NCBI GenBank assembly: GCA_026874595.1
Contig: CM049321.1
Span: forward strand, 15,085,479 to 15,149,478
Length of the DNA: 64,000 nucleotides
Source of the DNA: Sipunculus nudus
Lineage: Eukaryota > Annelida > Sipuncula > Golfingiida > Sipunculidae
Reading direction: 5' to 3'
Part shown: positions 22,325 through 33,800 of the stretch, in pieces
Position numbering within the stretch: the first letter of the stretch is position 1
How the letters are laid out: each line of letters begins with the position of its first letter
Translations under genes and position numbers: made by a program
Notes under the pieces: generated by a model
Databases searched by the model: none
The model's input: the letters and a program-made list of their open reading frames with translations, nothing else
What the model was told of the DNA's origin: nothing

Positions 22325-22555
22325 TATATGTCGTACGTACGAGATAGTATGTCGTACGTACGAGATAATATGTCGTACGTACGAGATAATATGTCGTACG
22401 TACGAGATAGTATGTCGTACGTACGAGATAGTATGTCGTACGTACGAGATAATATGTCGTACGTACGAGATAATATGTCGTACGTACGAGATAGTATGTC
22501 GTACGTACGAGATACTATGTCGTACGTACGAGATACTATGTCGTACGTACGAGAT
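22325..22555 (-). repeat. 21-bp palindrome-bearing array, right end (11 units)
   Basis: Eleven units of the same 21-bp sequence in opposite orientation to the left array. Every unit keeps the 12-bp palindrome; flanking bases vary between AGT, AAT and ACT. Confidence 0.97.
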
Positions 22556-22735
22556 AAATAATTTATTTTTTTTTTACTAGGTGGCAGCAATACGCTTCTG
22601 TAAGGAATAACTACTTCAGGCAAAATAAAATATTTTTTAACCATTACGTGACCATGTCACTGGCTTCACAAATATAGACTCAAATTTTCATTTAAGAAAA
22701 AAAAACAGCAAAAAACAAGCAAATTCGTGGAATTA

Positions 22736-23620
22736 TTGTCCCCCGCTTTGGGATCTTGTTTTTTCATGCTTGATAAAGGACGGATAGACAGAGTGACAGA
22801 CAGACAGATAGAAGCCAGACACTCCAAAACGAATCCCAACCAGGGTATGCATGAGAGCAATCACTGACTAAAGTTTGAGTGAAATCAGATAATATTTAGG
22901 AAAGTTATCGCATGGAAATGAAAACCTGACAGGCAGACAGAAAAAGTGACTGACATACAGACGGACAGAAGCCAGACACTCCAAATAAGATTAGCATGAG
23001 AGCAATCACTGACCAAAATTTGAGTGAAATCAGATAATATTTAGGAAAGTTATCGCACGGAAACGAGAACCTGACAGACAGACAGACAACATGACAGACA
23101 GACAGACAGAAGCCAGACACTCCGAAACCAATTCCAACCAAAGTATGCATGAGAGCAATCACTGACCCGAATTTGAATGAAATCGGATAATATTTAGGAA
23201 AGTTATCGCACGGGAACGAAAACCTGACAGACAGACAGACAAAGTGACAGGCAGACAGACAGACAGAAGCCAGACACTTCAAAACCAATCCCAAACAAAG
23301 TATGCATGAGAGCAATCACTGCCCAATATTTGAATGAAATCGGAAAATATTTAGGAAAGTTATCGCATGGAAACAAAAACCTGACAGACAGACAGACAAA
23401 ATGACAGACAGACAAAAGCCAGACACTCCAAAACCAATCCCTACCAAGGAATGCATAAAAGTAATCACTGACCCAAATTTGGATGATATCGGATAATATT
23501 TAGGAAAGTTATCTCACGGAAACGAAACTTGACGGACGGACAGAGAGACAGACAGACAGACGGACAGACAGACAGACAAACCCATAACAATGTCCCCCGC
23601 ATCCGCGGAGCGGGGGACAA
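22736..23620. mobile_element. Element with 12-bp inverted ends and five ~150-bp internal repeats
   Basis: TTGTCCCCCGCT at 22736-22747 recurs inverted at 23609-23620. Between them five copies of a 141-157-bp unit start near 22811, 22968, 23109, 23266 and 23415; each has GACA-rich sequence, AGCCAGACACT, GAGAGCAATCACTGA and TATTTAGGAAAGTTATC. The right end forms a 9-bp perfect hairpin, GTCCCCCGC with GCGGGGGAC (23592-23618). No coding sequence; flanking target duplication not seen. Confidence 0.65.
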
Positions 23621-24770
23621 AAAGTTGTTTGATAATATTGAGAATGGATGAATCTAATGATTAAAAAAGGAAAGAAAAAAAAAAAAAAAAAAAACCCTCA
23701 GACGAATGCGCGCTAAACAGGTGATTTATTACATTGTTTTCAGAGAGTTATGGTGTACAAGGTGTTCGATGTGTCCATAAGGTATAAGAACTACGAGCTC
23801 GCTTCGAGGAGGGATTCAGGAGATGAAGAAATACAGAACGAGTAGCGATGTGCTACGTTCGAGGCAACTAAAGAATACACATTAGGAAGTAAAGTACAGA
23901 ATCAAATATGTCGGGTTTAGAAATAAAATCCATGTTCTGTCCTTCTCTGTCATATCTTATGTGTCAGCTGGGTGTGTCTGGTAACTGATTAAAAAGAAAC
24001 ATCTACCAAAATATTTTTATTCAATTTCCTCAGTGTACGACCTTACAGAGATTTTCGTTATATGAGCAGGATATCGCCTAATAACATTCAGACACACAAA
24101 CATTTTGGGTCCGTGTCAGTTTCAAGGGATGTTAATTTCAACTCACTCTTCCATTTAGTTGCACGTTGACCAGGGCACGCACAGGATTTTTTTTGTTAAA
24201 GGGGGGGGGGGGGGGGGGGGGGGTCACACTTGAATGCGAGGAGAGTGGGAAGCTTTTCCCCAGGTGAATTGATTAAAAAATGCATTCGGACAAGTTTAGT
24301 CACATGTTAATGTTAAGATACACAAAAGACCAATGACCATGGTTTATTGCATACAAGCCTATAAACCAGGGAAACATTTACCCTCTCTGAGATTGTGTGA
24401 ATAAGTCTGTAAATTTTTTTTCGGCATTCTATTTTTCTCAATCAATACATATATACATGCTGTACATAGGCGCAAAAGGTAAGCTGACTCATACGTTTGT
24501 TCAAAAACCCACAAGGAAGCTTGCCCAGGTCACGGGTAAAATGTTGTTAAATTGTTTTAAAATATAAAGCCACAGTTTCTACTGGTTTTTGCCAATGCAT
24601 GGAATCAGGCCCACTTCGCGGTAGGGGTGACAATCACTGACGTTTGGTAATGTGTCTATTCGGTCAAATTATTAAGATTAATTAAAATTCAGTGATGCTT
24701 GAGTAGAAAGGAATGGATATAATTTATTCAGTTTTTTTGAGGTAATATGTTGACGCTCTGAATGTGACTT
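23621..24770. other. Unassigned DNA with a 23-base G run
   Basis: A poly-A tract (about 23675-23693) and an uninterrupted run of 23 G at 24201-24223 stand out. No gene is seen. Confidence 0.6.
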
Positions 24771-25483
24771 TAAAGCTACGTTTCCATAAGCGAGAACGCG
24801 AGAGCGAGCACGAATATGTGTCCTGGTCCGTTCGCGGATTGATTTCCACAAGACAACGAGACACGCGATTTCTAGTCTTTTCAGCACAATTACTTTGAAG
24901 ATGTTGTTATTGTAATTTGTTAATTTGTTAGATTTTTACAGGAGAGCATGAATATTAGCCAATGGCTGCTTTGTAATTCTGTTAAAATAAATATGTTGAA
25001 ATCAAGAAATTTAGGTTTCATTTGGTAGTAAACTTACTGAAGTGAATATTTTTAAAAATAAAGGCATGTTCCAATCTGTATTTATCTGAAAAAAAAAATG
25101 AATATGTCGATCGACGTATTTAAAGTTAGCCTTCTGTCCTTCTACCTCACATGTTATTAATCATTTAATGTCATTATGTAAGAGAGAGGTATAAACAGTA
25201 AATCGTCTTTTTATCTATAAATTCTACCAATCTCTCCACATCATTATCAATGAATATCATCTGTGTCTTCAGCATGCTGGCTTTGCTTTATGCACGTGTT
25301 GTAAACAAAGGGATGCCCTCCCTCCCTGACGTAATTTTAAGGAATTCCCACGCGAATGCCGCGCAACACACCCCTGCATCGCTTCCCGCTCTCGCGCTCA
25401 CTGACTTGCATATGGAAACGCTCTAGTGATATTATCATAGAAGAAATTTATATCGCGTTCGCTTTTATGGAAATGCAGCTTTA
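24771..25483. mobile_element. MITE with 31-bp imperfect inverted ends
   Basis: TAAAGCTACGTTTCCATAAG opens the left end, and the right end read in reverse opens TAAAGCTGCATTTCCATAAA; the match continues to AACGCGA, with about five mismatches over 31 bp. A second CG-rich inverted pair (GCGAGAGCGAGC near 24800 with GCTCTCGCGCTC near 25388) lies inside. No transposase. I cannot name the superfamily. Confidence 0.65.
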
Positions 25484-25496
25484 GTTAGATAGTTTT

Positions 25497-25825
25497 GGAG
25501 CGTGGTGGCGTGGTGGCCGCAGGGTCGTGGGTTCGCGTTTCGTTCTGACCGCCTTCTCCGCTAAGACTCCTAGGCAAAGTCTTTACCACAAGGGTGCGCT
25601 CTCTCGATCCAGGAGTGAATGGGTACTGGTTATTGGAGGAAGGCAAATGTAAAACGATTAGCCTTCTAGCGCCTGATATGACAGCTTGGGTTATATGCTC
25701 CACAGGGAGCAGAGAAAAGCTACAAGAATGAACAGGCCCATAAAACCAGGAAGGCAAAGTGTAAAGTCGGGTGAAACTGACATCATCGGTGATATCAGAC
25801 TATAAACCCCCACCTTTAACTTTAC
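25497..25825 (+). mobile_element. tRNA-headed SINE, family 1, copy 1
   Basis: A tRNA-like head with B-box-like GTGGGTTCGCGT is followed by a body containing CTCTCTCGATCCAGGAGTGA and GGCAAATGTA and an end near ATAAACCCCCACC. The same body, in reverse, is at 42726-43014 and 59911-60250. The ORF across it is incidental. Confidence 0.75.
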
Positions 25826-26570
25826 CTTATAAACCACGGCGGGGATTTAACACCACACGCTGACGTTACCTGAACCAACCACAGAGGACTGTCATACTGT
25901 CATAGCCACTAGAGTCCTAAACTGTTACTAAATTGAAACAGTTGCCTTACCAATACAACTTTGTGATGCAAAAGGATTAGGCACTCTCTGACAACTAACG
26001 ATATTTTGGTGCCACTTCAAAATTTGTTAAACAGATTTATTTATTTATTTATTTTTTTTTTGGTGGGGGGGGGGGGGGCGCCTGTTTCACAAGTGTAAAT
26101 CACACATTAATGTTTTACCTTTTTCAATTACGTTGGAACCTACGCGACCGATTCATCTTCTTACGGTCAAGGACGCCAGCCGGGAAAATGGAAATAACAA
26201 GATGTGTTATTCCGCTGCTATGGGAATAGTAGTTGAGAAAATGTCCGGAGCAAGAATGGGGCAGATATCACAGAAACGCGTTGGTTTTATGAGTATTTAG
26301 CTCATTTTAGTGTGTTTCTTTCAGCCAACGAACATGATTTTACAGTTCACCCCTCTTCGTTTGTCTATGTGTTTGCATGTGATCGCTCATGAGATTACTC
26401 GCACAATCATGAACGGAATCTCATGGAATTTCCAAGGGCCAAGAAATGGGCCAAGAACTAATCGATTATATTTTTGTGTGGAACGGCCAACACCCAATAT
26501 TAATCTATATTTTACCTGAAATAAACAACTTCTAGAGTCTGACAAAACTAGATTCCTCTATATTTGTATG

Positions 26571-26618
<48 letters not shown>

Positions 26619-26706
26619 TCAAATATATTTATGTATGTACGTGGAAATGTTTGTGTGTATTAAAATGTCTGGCTGGTCTGCATTTGTCTACTTTCCTCTA
26701 CTTTTA
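25826..26706. other. Unassigned DNA with T/G runs and (TA)n
   Basis: A T-rich run followed by 14 G (26065-26078) and a (TA)n tract (26575-26614) are present. No gene is seen. Confidence 0.6.
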
Positions 26707-26800
26707 TATACGTATTTGGTGAGTGGTAAAACGCTCGGCTCTCTCCGCTGGCGACTCGAGTTTGATTCCAGGCGTGGCTGTGAGAGTGGGTTGTTGTGGC
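26707..26800 (+). repeat. tRNA-like SINE head (third family) or tRNA pseudogene
   Basis: GGTGAGTGGTAAAACGCTCG resembles a tRNA A-box region and GAGTTTGATTCC a B-box, spaced as in a tRNA. No cloverleaf I can draw is complete, so I favour a SINE head over a gene. Confidence 0.45.
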
Positions 26801-26844
26801 CCGTATTTTAAAACATCTCGACTTACGAGAATCTACCTATGCAA

Positions 26845-28240
26845 GGGTTTAATTCATTGATTTTAGCTCAGCCTTTAACACTATCTTTGCCGATAAATTA
26901 ATCGGAAAACTAACAGAACTGGAATTCAATTTTAACATCCTATGGATCCTAGACTTTTTAACAAATGTGCCTCAAGTGGTTAAGATTGGTAACATTATAT
27001 TCCGAAGAACTGGTCTTAAACACACGAGTAGCCCAATGTTATGTGCTTTCACCAAAGCTCTACTCTCTATTCACCTATGACTGGGTCTCTACTTCTGATG
27101 ATTGCCTCATTGTACAGATTGCAGATGACACAACAGTTTCTGGGCTAATACGGGAAATAACGAAAGTGTTTACCTCAATGAAGTTAACTTCGTGGTGTTC
27201 TGAAAATAATCTGGTGTTAAAAAAAACCAAGGAGATGATAAATGATTTTAGATATAAGAAAACTAAAATATTACCCTTAGTAATTGACGGCTGCGAGGTT
27301 GAAATCGTTGACTGTTTCAAATTTTTAGGAATTTTTATTTCTTTTGTTTGAAGTGAGCCGAAAATCTTAATTACTGCGTAAAGAAGGCACAACAACATTT
27401 ATTCTTTCCAAGGAACCTAAAAGATTTCGGGCTCAGTCAACCGATGCTACTAAAATTTTGTCAGGCAACCGGCTTCTGTGGCTCAGGGGTAGAGCGCAGG
27501 ACTCAAAGCCGTGAGTTCAAATCTCAGCCGAGGCGGTGAGTTTTTTCACGGTCGACCCCAGCCAGGATGAGCGCTCTGCAGGCTTAATGGGAAGGCCGTG
27601 CCCAACGGCCGTGTTTCACTTGCAAACGAGTGTGCCTTTCGAGGGAACCTCGGTGGTATGACCCAGCAATGGGGACGATTACACACCCAGGGTCCGCAGG
27701 TTCAGTAGTTAACTAGCCTGGTTAACACCAGGATATAAAATGAGAGGAAGCGTGTTATACTGCCCTGCCACGTAGACCGAAACCGGAATGGAATTCTGCA
27801 GATGTACATATATGTAGTTAAGTAAGCATTTAAAAATGGAGGCGGTTACCTCCACCAAAAAATATATTAAAAAAAGCTTTGTCAGGCGGTAATTCAGGGT
27901 TTCCTGACGTTTTCAGTCACTGTATGGGGAGGCAGTGTCACTGTCGAGGTAAGGAACCGTCTTTGGAGGGTAGTTAGAACAGCTGAGAGGATCATTTGGG
28001 TTCCTTTACCCACTGTTGACTCAATATCTCAAACACGATTGTTGACGAAAGCAAACGATATTATAGAAGACTATGGTCATCCGCGTCGCACTATTTGTTT
28101 GAAAATAATGAAATCGGGGGTTGCTATAGCTCGCTGTCGGACAGTTTCAAAAGGACTCAAACTAGCAGATACGCGTCGGCCGTGCTGGCAATTAAATATA
28201 TCACCTGCGGTACAAAAACCTAGTCAAACATTTTAAGTCA
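26845..28240 (+). pseudogene. Rex1-like LINE reverse transcriptase fragment, split by a SINE
   Basis: Translation gives FIDFSSAFNTI (conserved Asp), a VAQCYVLSPKLYSLF block in place of the usual PQGCVLSP, then the catalytic IADDTTVSGLI near 27118-27150, SWCSENNLVL and VDCFKFLGIFIS. After the SINE it resumes with LTFSVTVWGG, RTAERIIWVPLPTVDSISQ and TKANDIIEDYGHP. This order fits Rex1/Babar-type LINEs. Stops at 27351 and elsewhere, and the loss of the N-terminal part, make it non-functional. Confidence 0.7.
27467..27877 (+). mobile_element. tRNA-headed SINE, family 2, full-length, with target duplication
   Basis: TTTGTCAGGC lies on both sides (27457-27466 and 27878-27887), a 10-bp target-site duplication. 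The head has A-box TGGCTCAGGGGTAGAGC and B-box GAGTTCAAATCTC, giving an internal RNA polymerase III promoter, and the body ends in an A-rich tail. It interrupts the Rex1-like LINE, so it is the younger insertion. A second full copy is at 52804-53177. Confidence 0.9.
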
Positions 28241-28619
28241 TACGTCTTTTTCATACACAATTCTATTTTATTATTTCTTGTTTAATGTGTTTTGTTTAAG
28301 CAAGCCAGTCAAGCCAAATACTATTGTATGTAATGAATTTATAACATATATCTAGCAATAAACTATATCTTGTCTTTTCTTATCCAAGGCCGGTAGTTTT
28401 CTCCGGATCCTCCGATTTCCTTAACCCTTATCGGCTACCGAGCGCAAACATCCGAGCCATAGAGAGTGCCTCGTAATAATTATTATAACAAGTTTTGTAA
28501 AATTATGTAAAACAAATAAAGTTTATATCAAATAAAGTTTATATTATATTTGGTGAATCTTTTAGAAATAATAGATGTATTTAAACATATGTTAGTATCT
28601 GGTCATTGGGCATGACAAT
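28241..28619. other. LINE 3' flank and unassigned DNA
   Basis: This may include the 3' untranslated end of the Rex1-like LINE. Beyond it, a segment with CTCCGGATCCTCCGATTTCC looks like a dispersed repeat I cannot place. Confidence 0.4.
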
Positions 28620-28930
28620 GGAACAAACTGTTTAAAGATAGATAGTTTAGATAGTTTATTTTTTATATAGCGCTAATCATCAGAAAAAGATCTCTACTGC
28701 GCTAGTTATACAATAGACCATGATATTAGACAAATGCACATGATTTATGACCAGTAAAACCTAGCATAGAATTTATAAATATCTAAATTCAGGAATAGTT
28801 TTAAATTGAATGTCTTCAGATCGGACTTAAAACGTTCATAATTATCCACGAGTCTCAGATGCACTGGTAGGTTGTTCCACGATATAGGAGATGCGTATCG
28901 AAATGACCTACAACCAAGTGTGTTTAACAT
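28620..28930 (-). pseudogene. CR1/L2-like LINE 3' end
   Basis: On the minus strand, RSFRYASPISWNNLPVHLR followed by NYERFKSDLKTFNLKLF is the C-terminal tail typical of CR1/L2-type ORF2, and it is followed by a TATAGCGC-type 3' end. Such 5'-truncated copies arise from incomplete reverse transcription. Confidence 0.65.
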
Positions 28931-29329
28931 GTAAAATAAAATATTCTTTCTTCAAGAATACACACAAAGCATTTTGTAAATAATATAGAAAGGAAAAACA
29001 AGGAATTTTATATACATATTAACAGAGGAGTTCCTTCAGTTATAATGGCTTTTATAATACATATGCTGCATATTTAAACAGACCTACAATACTACCTTTA
29101 GCTGTATTCATATATACCTGGAACAAAGTGTGTAAATTGAACTTCTAGTGGCAAGAGACTCGGTCTATTAAGTGAAGGCGTAACTCAAACAATTCTTCAT
29201 GTTTGAAATGTCAGGCAGATTAAAAATCTAATGTACTAATCCTTTTGCCAAATAAAATAAAATAAGACTAAAACAAGATACATATAAAATAAGACTTGCT
29301 CATATAAGATAATTCAAGGTTCAAGAAAG
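28931..29329. other. Unassigned AT-rich DNA
   Basis: I see no gene or recognisable repeat here. Confidence 0.4.
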
Positions 29330-29770
29330 ATCTTAGCCAAAGGATTCCTTCTTATCTGAATTTTATCCCATGTAAAAGGGAAATTCGAGAACAAAAATAT
29401 AATAGAAAAAGAAGTAAGCATTTGGGACATACATGCAATATACAATAAAACGACTCCGACAATGGATGAGTGAAAAGGCCTAGGGGTTTGCTGACACGGA
29501 TCTTGAAATATTGAAATTTATCCCGGTGTACACATGGATATGACAATGAACAGATGATTCAGATCATGACCTACTCAGCGTATCTGGTTTGACAAAGGTG
29601 GCTCTGAACCTAGGGACAAAAACGAGCCGAAGGATTCCATTACCTACTTGATGATATCAAAGGAACGACGACAAAGGCTAACAGGACCGCATGTGGGTCA
29701 AAGGCTACCTGAAAGGTTTTGCCTCAAGACCTTCGAGATTAATACCTCATTCATGATCATGTCAGGTTTC
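29330..29770 (+). repeat. Faint unit remnant upstream of unit A
   Basis: Blocks such as CGACTCCGACAATGGATGAG, TCATGACCTACTCAGCGTAT and TACCTGAAAGG resemble the end portion of unit A (37885-38230), in the same order. The match is weaker than between the other units. Most of the stretch from 29770 to 30850 shows no clear partner. Confidence 0.45.
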
Positions 29771-30849
29771 AATTTTTTTAAAGCTGTACGCTGTGTATTT
29801 TTAATATTAAGCTCTTAAGAAAATTGAATGTGTCTACACGCAAGTTACGCAACATATTAACAGACTAAAAACAAGATAGGGTGTTTGACATATGAAGTCA
29901 ACAAATTGGTTATATTGCAGATGAATAAGTTCAAGACCAAGTTGATCACGTTTAAATGTTAATATCATTGAATATCGTTGCCATCTGACAAATCAATGGA
30001 TTATAACATTAAGTAAAAAAATCCTTCTGATGTCATCGTTGGTTACATTGTATGTATTCCGGGCCAATGTTTCTACTTCCTGGGCAAAACCTTCTTTTCC
30101 TCTTGGTCTCAAAAGTGTCTTACGCACTTCATTACACAGAACTTTTCATAGGCTTTATCTTAACGAGGATGGTATAATTTAAATAAGCTGACCAATTAGT
30201 GTGAATGCTACACCAAAACAGTCATTGAAATAGGATGGCTTATATTTAGGCATAAAATAATATCGCAAATTACTGTTTAGCAGAAAATTAAGGTGTCACT
30301 ATAACTTAAGTTCATAAAATACAGAAAAGTCTACTTATTATCATGTCGCCAATGCATACTTAAATTACGAGAATAAACGGAATGTGGTATTATATGGGCG
30401 ATAACAACGATGTCCTTTTTTCGGGTCACATATGATGCGTCATATCTAACATGGTATTAAATATATCGACTATAAAGTCGAAACTGCCAACGGGTTCAAG
30501 CATGATAGTAAACGGGATTCGTATTTATGTAATAACTGATATGACACTAAGCTGGCTTGACTTTATATAAATTATGCTATTCTGTCTACTGGCCTTACCG
30601 GACCTTTACAAGACATGCCATAGATAGCCGTGACGCGAGATGACCAGGCGTGGTAATGACAGACCTTAATATCATTAATTCCTCTTGGAATGAAAAGGGA
30701 TATAAACTGTCAAACAGAAAACTCCTCATGGAGTAGAAGACCTTGTACAGCTTGATATGACGTTAGAAACAGAAGTCGCCGGTGTCCTCTCAGTTTTTTT
30801 CATAATGTATTTTTCCAGTTATCCCAGATTTACCTCTTTCCATTCCCCG

Positions 30850-33800
30850 TACGGAATTATACTTCCAACAATGCAAATTCTAAGGTTAAAATCCCCTCTG
30901 TATTGACACCCATGTAGACGGATATAGAATTGACAGGTGTAAAGGCCTTTTGCTGAAAGAAAATCTTATAATAAACTTCAATGCCCCATTCAGATCAGTG
31001 CAGACTAAAAGTTATGGATTCTGTAGCGGAAATAATCTCAAGTAAATGCAGTCCTGTTACCATCTTAGGAAGTGAACACATAAGGCGGAGAGGTAATTGG
31101 TCCCTCTCTTTTTTTTAATATAATATTTGAGCAAGCGACTCTTATGGATATCATCGGAAAATTAAAATCTGATGTAAGAGTGTCACAAAAGTAAGTGTTT
31201 ATGCTTAATGTTTATATATAAATGTATTTAATAAACAACAATTTCTAATCAGTCGTTTGCATTTCAAAGAAAACTAGAAAGCTCTTACAAAGAGCATATA
31301 TCCTTGAACTTGTTTACCCACACGCCCGCCCTAAACTTTCTAGAAACAACACCATTGAAGGTTGAAATATCTGAAATCATTAATGTGACATTGACAACAA
31401 ATATAATAGGTAACAAGGAAATGGTAGAATGCTGACTGCCCGTTCTTCCATGACAGTTTGTTAAAATTAGTTTAGAACATGTCGATATATTGTGTTGTAA
31501 TTATGTCAAATAGCTGTCATTTTTTACAGGATTGGACTGATTTATGATGAATTTAACGAATAGTCGAGAGCTGTTTGGGGAAGAGAATGTTAAGGGACTA
31601 ATGGCCTGACTAGATGCCTCGACTAAGAAATGAAAGTAAAATAGTCTAAGATCAGTGATGCCTATTGAAGAGTAGGTAAGAAAACCAATAGCAAGGCCAA
31701 GATAACAGGAGAATAGAGGGTTATGGGGACGTAAAAGTGGAAAACAGCAGCTTTTAAGGTAGAAGAGGTAGCAAAACTCCTGTACCTAAAGTCTATCCAA
31801 ACGTTGTTTCATATTAATCAATAGACCACTAAAAGTATACATTATTTTACATCTGGTACAGTGTTCTTTCTTATGGTATATATCGTTTTAAACTTTCCAT
31901 TCATTTTAACATGATATTGTTACATTAAAAAATAGTTTTTGATAAATATATTATTTTAAGCACTTCTTAGTGTACTTATATTGAACTACATGACAATTTT
32001 TGAAAGGTTTTAATTCTAGAATCCTGTCTTACGACCATTAGACATTAATATAATGACACTGTCATTGCTCTTACATTCGATCATTTTGTAGGATGACAAC
32101 TATGGCCTTAGAAATATAACCCTCGGATGACAAATACTCATTTAACTTAGGAAAAGTATGTGGTTTTTTGTCCACAAATGCAGTAGTAAACGTGATCAAA
32201 TATAGGGATAAAACGACATATTTTTGTAGATGTTTTAAGAAAATACAAACTAATCCTTTGCATGTACTCTAAATACTATAGTAAACATTTCCGCTAAAGA
32301 AATCCACCGAAAGAGGTGACAAAATTCTTCAGATGTTGTATTGAAGAAAACACGAGATGGAAACAATGTGCCACAGAAATGTAATTAATTTCGCCACTTC
32401 TATCCGACCAGGTAAATAAGATCTTGACAAGGAACACATAAATAAAATATTATTATGTTAAAGGCCTCTCATGTCCATGTAATGTATTGATTTTCATGTT
32501 AATGAATGGCTGGGATTGTATTCATTATAAAATTCATTTTCGCAATATTCAGCGAGTAACACTTTGGAACACTTTCAACAAAATTTGTTAAATCTTTGCA
32601 AGGAAGACAAAGTAATTCCAAAGATTTCCGCTGAAACAGAAATGCAATATACAGCCCTATAATTTACTTATCGGGAAATAATAACTCCGGAGACTAGCTT
32701 TTATTTGTATGTGGTATGTTGCTTCTTTGTACATTAATTGAATAGACTGGTTTTTGTATGACAAGTTAGCTTTTATTTTATAGTGTAGGACATTTTGTCA
32801 TGTCCACAAAAGGCTAAAATGACAGTGTTACATCTTTTTATTTGAACACGTAAAATATCTGGGAAGGGACACAAAGTAATTCAAAAGGCATTCCGCTGAG
32901 ACGCAAATGCAATATACGGAGTAATAATTTACTTAACGGAACAGAGTTACCCCAGGGATCAGCTTTAATTTGTATGTGGTTTGTTGTCTCTATGTACGTT
33001 AATTTGAGTACATTGCTTTTCAAGTGACAGGTCAACTTTCATTTTTATCTGTTATGGCTTTTTCCTGTAAATAAAGTTTTTTCCTCGGCTTAAATGAAAG
33101 TTTTATAATCTGATTACACATTTCTTATGTCTATTGATATCCTTTTTTTTGCAGGCGGTAAATAAAAATACCATACACCAATAACACTTAAGGCCTAAAG
33201 AAATTATCTGAGGCGAAAGTGATTGTCCTTTAGAAATAAAATAAGGCACAGTAAGCCTTCCCGGTGAATGATATGGCTAACAGTTTAATACAAACAGTTA
33301 CAATCTTTTCAGGTTGTAACAATATAGTCTGACTTAAAATAAAGGCCAATTGTGTGCAATCAGAAATATTTCACTGATGAAATTTAAAATATTAGTTGTA
33401 ATATTGTTTTCGTCATTTCTCTAGAAAAAAATGACACAGTTGTTTTAGGGCCCCTCATGATAAACATCAGCATCAGGCATTTCAACACTTCCCAACTGCT
33501 CAAAGATTCCTTGTTTTGAGGTTACTTGAAGATGAAATGTTATATTCGCCAGGGGTCTGCGTCTACTCGTTCGAGATTTTTCCGAACTCTTTGAGATGTC
33601 CAGCTGTCCTTCGTTCAGCAGCAAAGAGCGCAGTTCACGTATTTGGAAGCACGTACCTTAAGAAAAACCAGTCGGGAAATGGCCACCATAATTTCAATAG
33701 ATGGTTAGATCCAGAATCACTTCAGATATGTGTATAAATGTTCATTTATTTTAGGTGCATTAAGGACGTATTTGTTTTTATTTTATAACTGGTTAGACTT

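Larger units (their letters stand above)
19701..22555. mobile_element. Foldback-type element with long inverted arms
   Basis: The left arm (about 19701-21105) and right arm (about 21690-22555) are inverted copies. Matching blocks appear in mirrored order: 20136-20180 with 22271-22307; 20232-20257 with 22191-22218; 20351-20446 with 21966-22061; 20911-21008 with 21779-21872; 21026-21053 with 21741-21766. The outer ends are tandem 21-bp arrays in opposite orientation. The left arm carries about 270 bp next to its array and about 430 bp (20447-20890) missing from the right arm. The ~580-bp centre is mostly simple repeat. This architecture matches foldback/TU-type elements; no transposase is present. 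Confidence 0.82.

Noticed and set aside
19701-22555. CRISPR-like arrays of short repeats
   Set aside because: Units are directly tandem with no unique spacers, and the genome is eukaryotic.
22905-23415. Cys/Ser/Leu-rich minus-strand ORFs that look like repeated secreted peptides
   Set aside because: They arise from GACA-rich tandem repeats and the frame is lost between units.
25485-25757. A 90-residue minus-strand ORF with a plausible protein-like composition
   Set aside because: It lies wholly across a SINE whose other copies do not keep the frame.
27467-27540. A tRNA gene
   Set aside because: The tRNA-like head continues into a SINE body with an A-rich tail and target duplication.
33516-33737. 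A possible conserved exon in the large tandem unit (73-residue ORF)
   Set aside because: The matching part of unit B2 (48368-48600) is shifted and has stops in that frame, so the nucleotide similarity is not coding.
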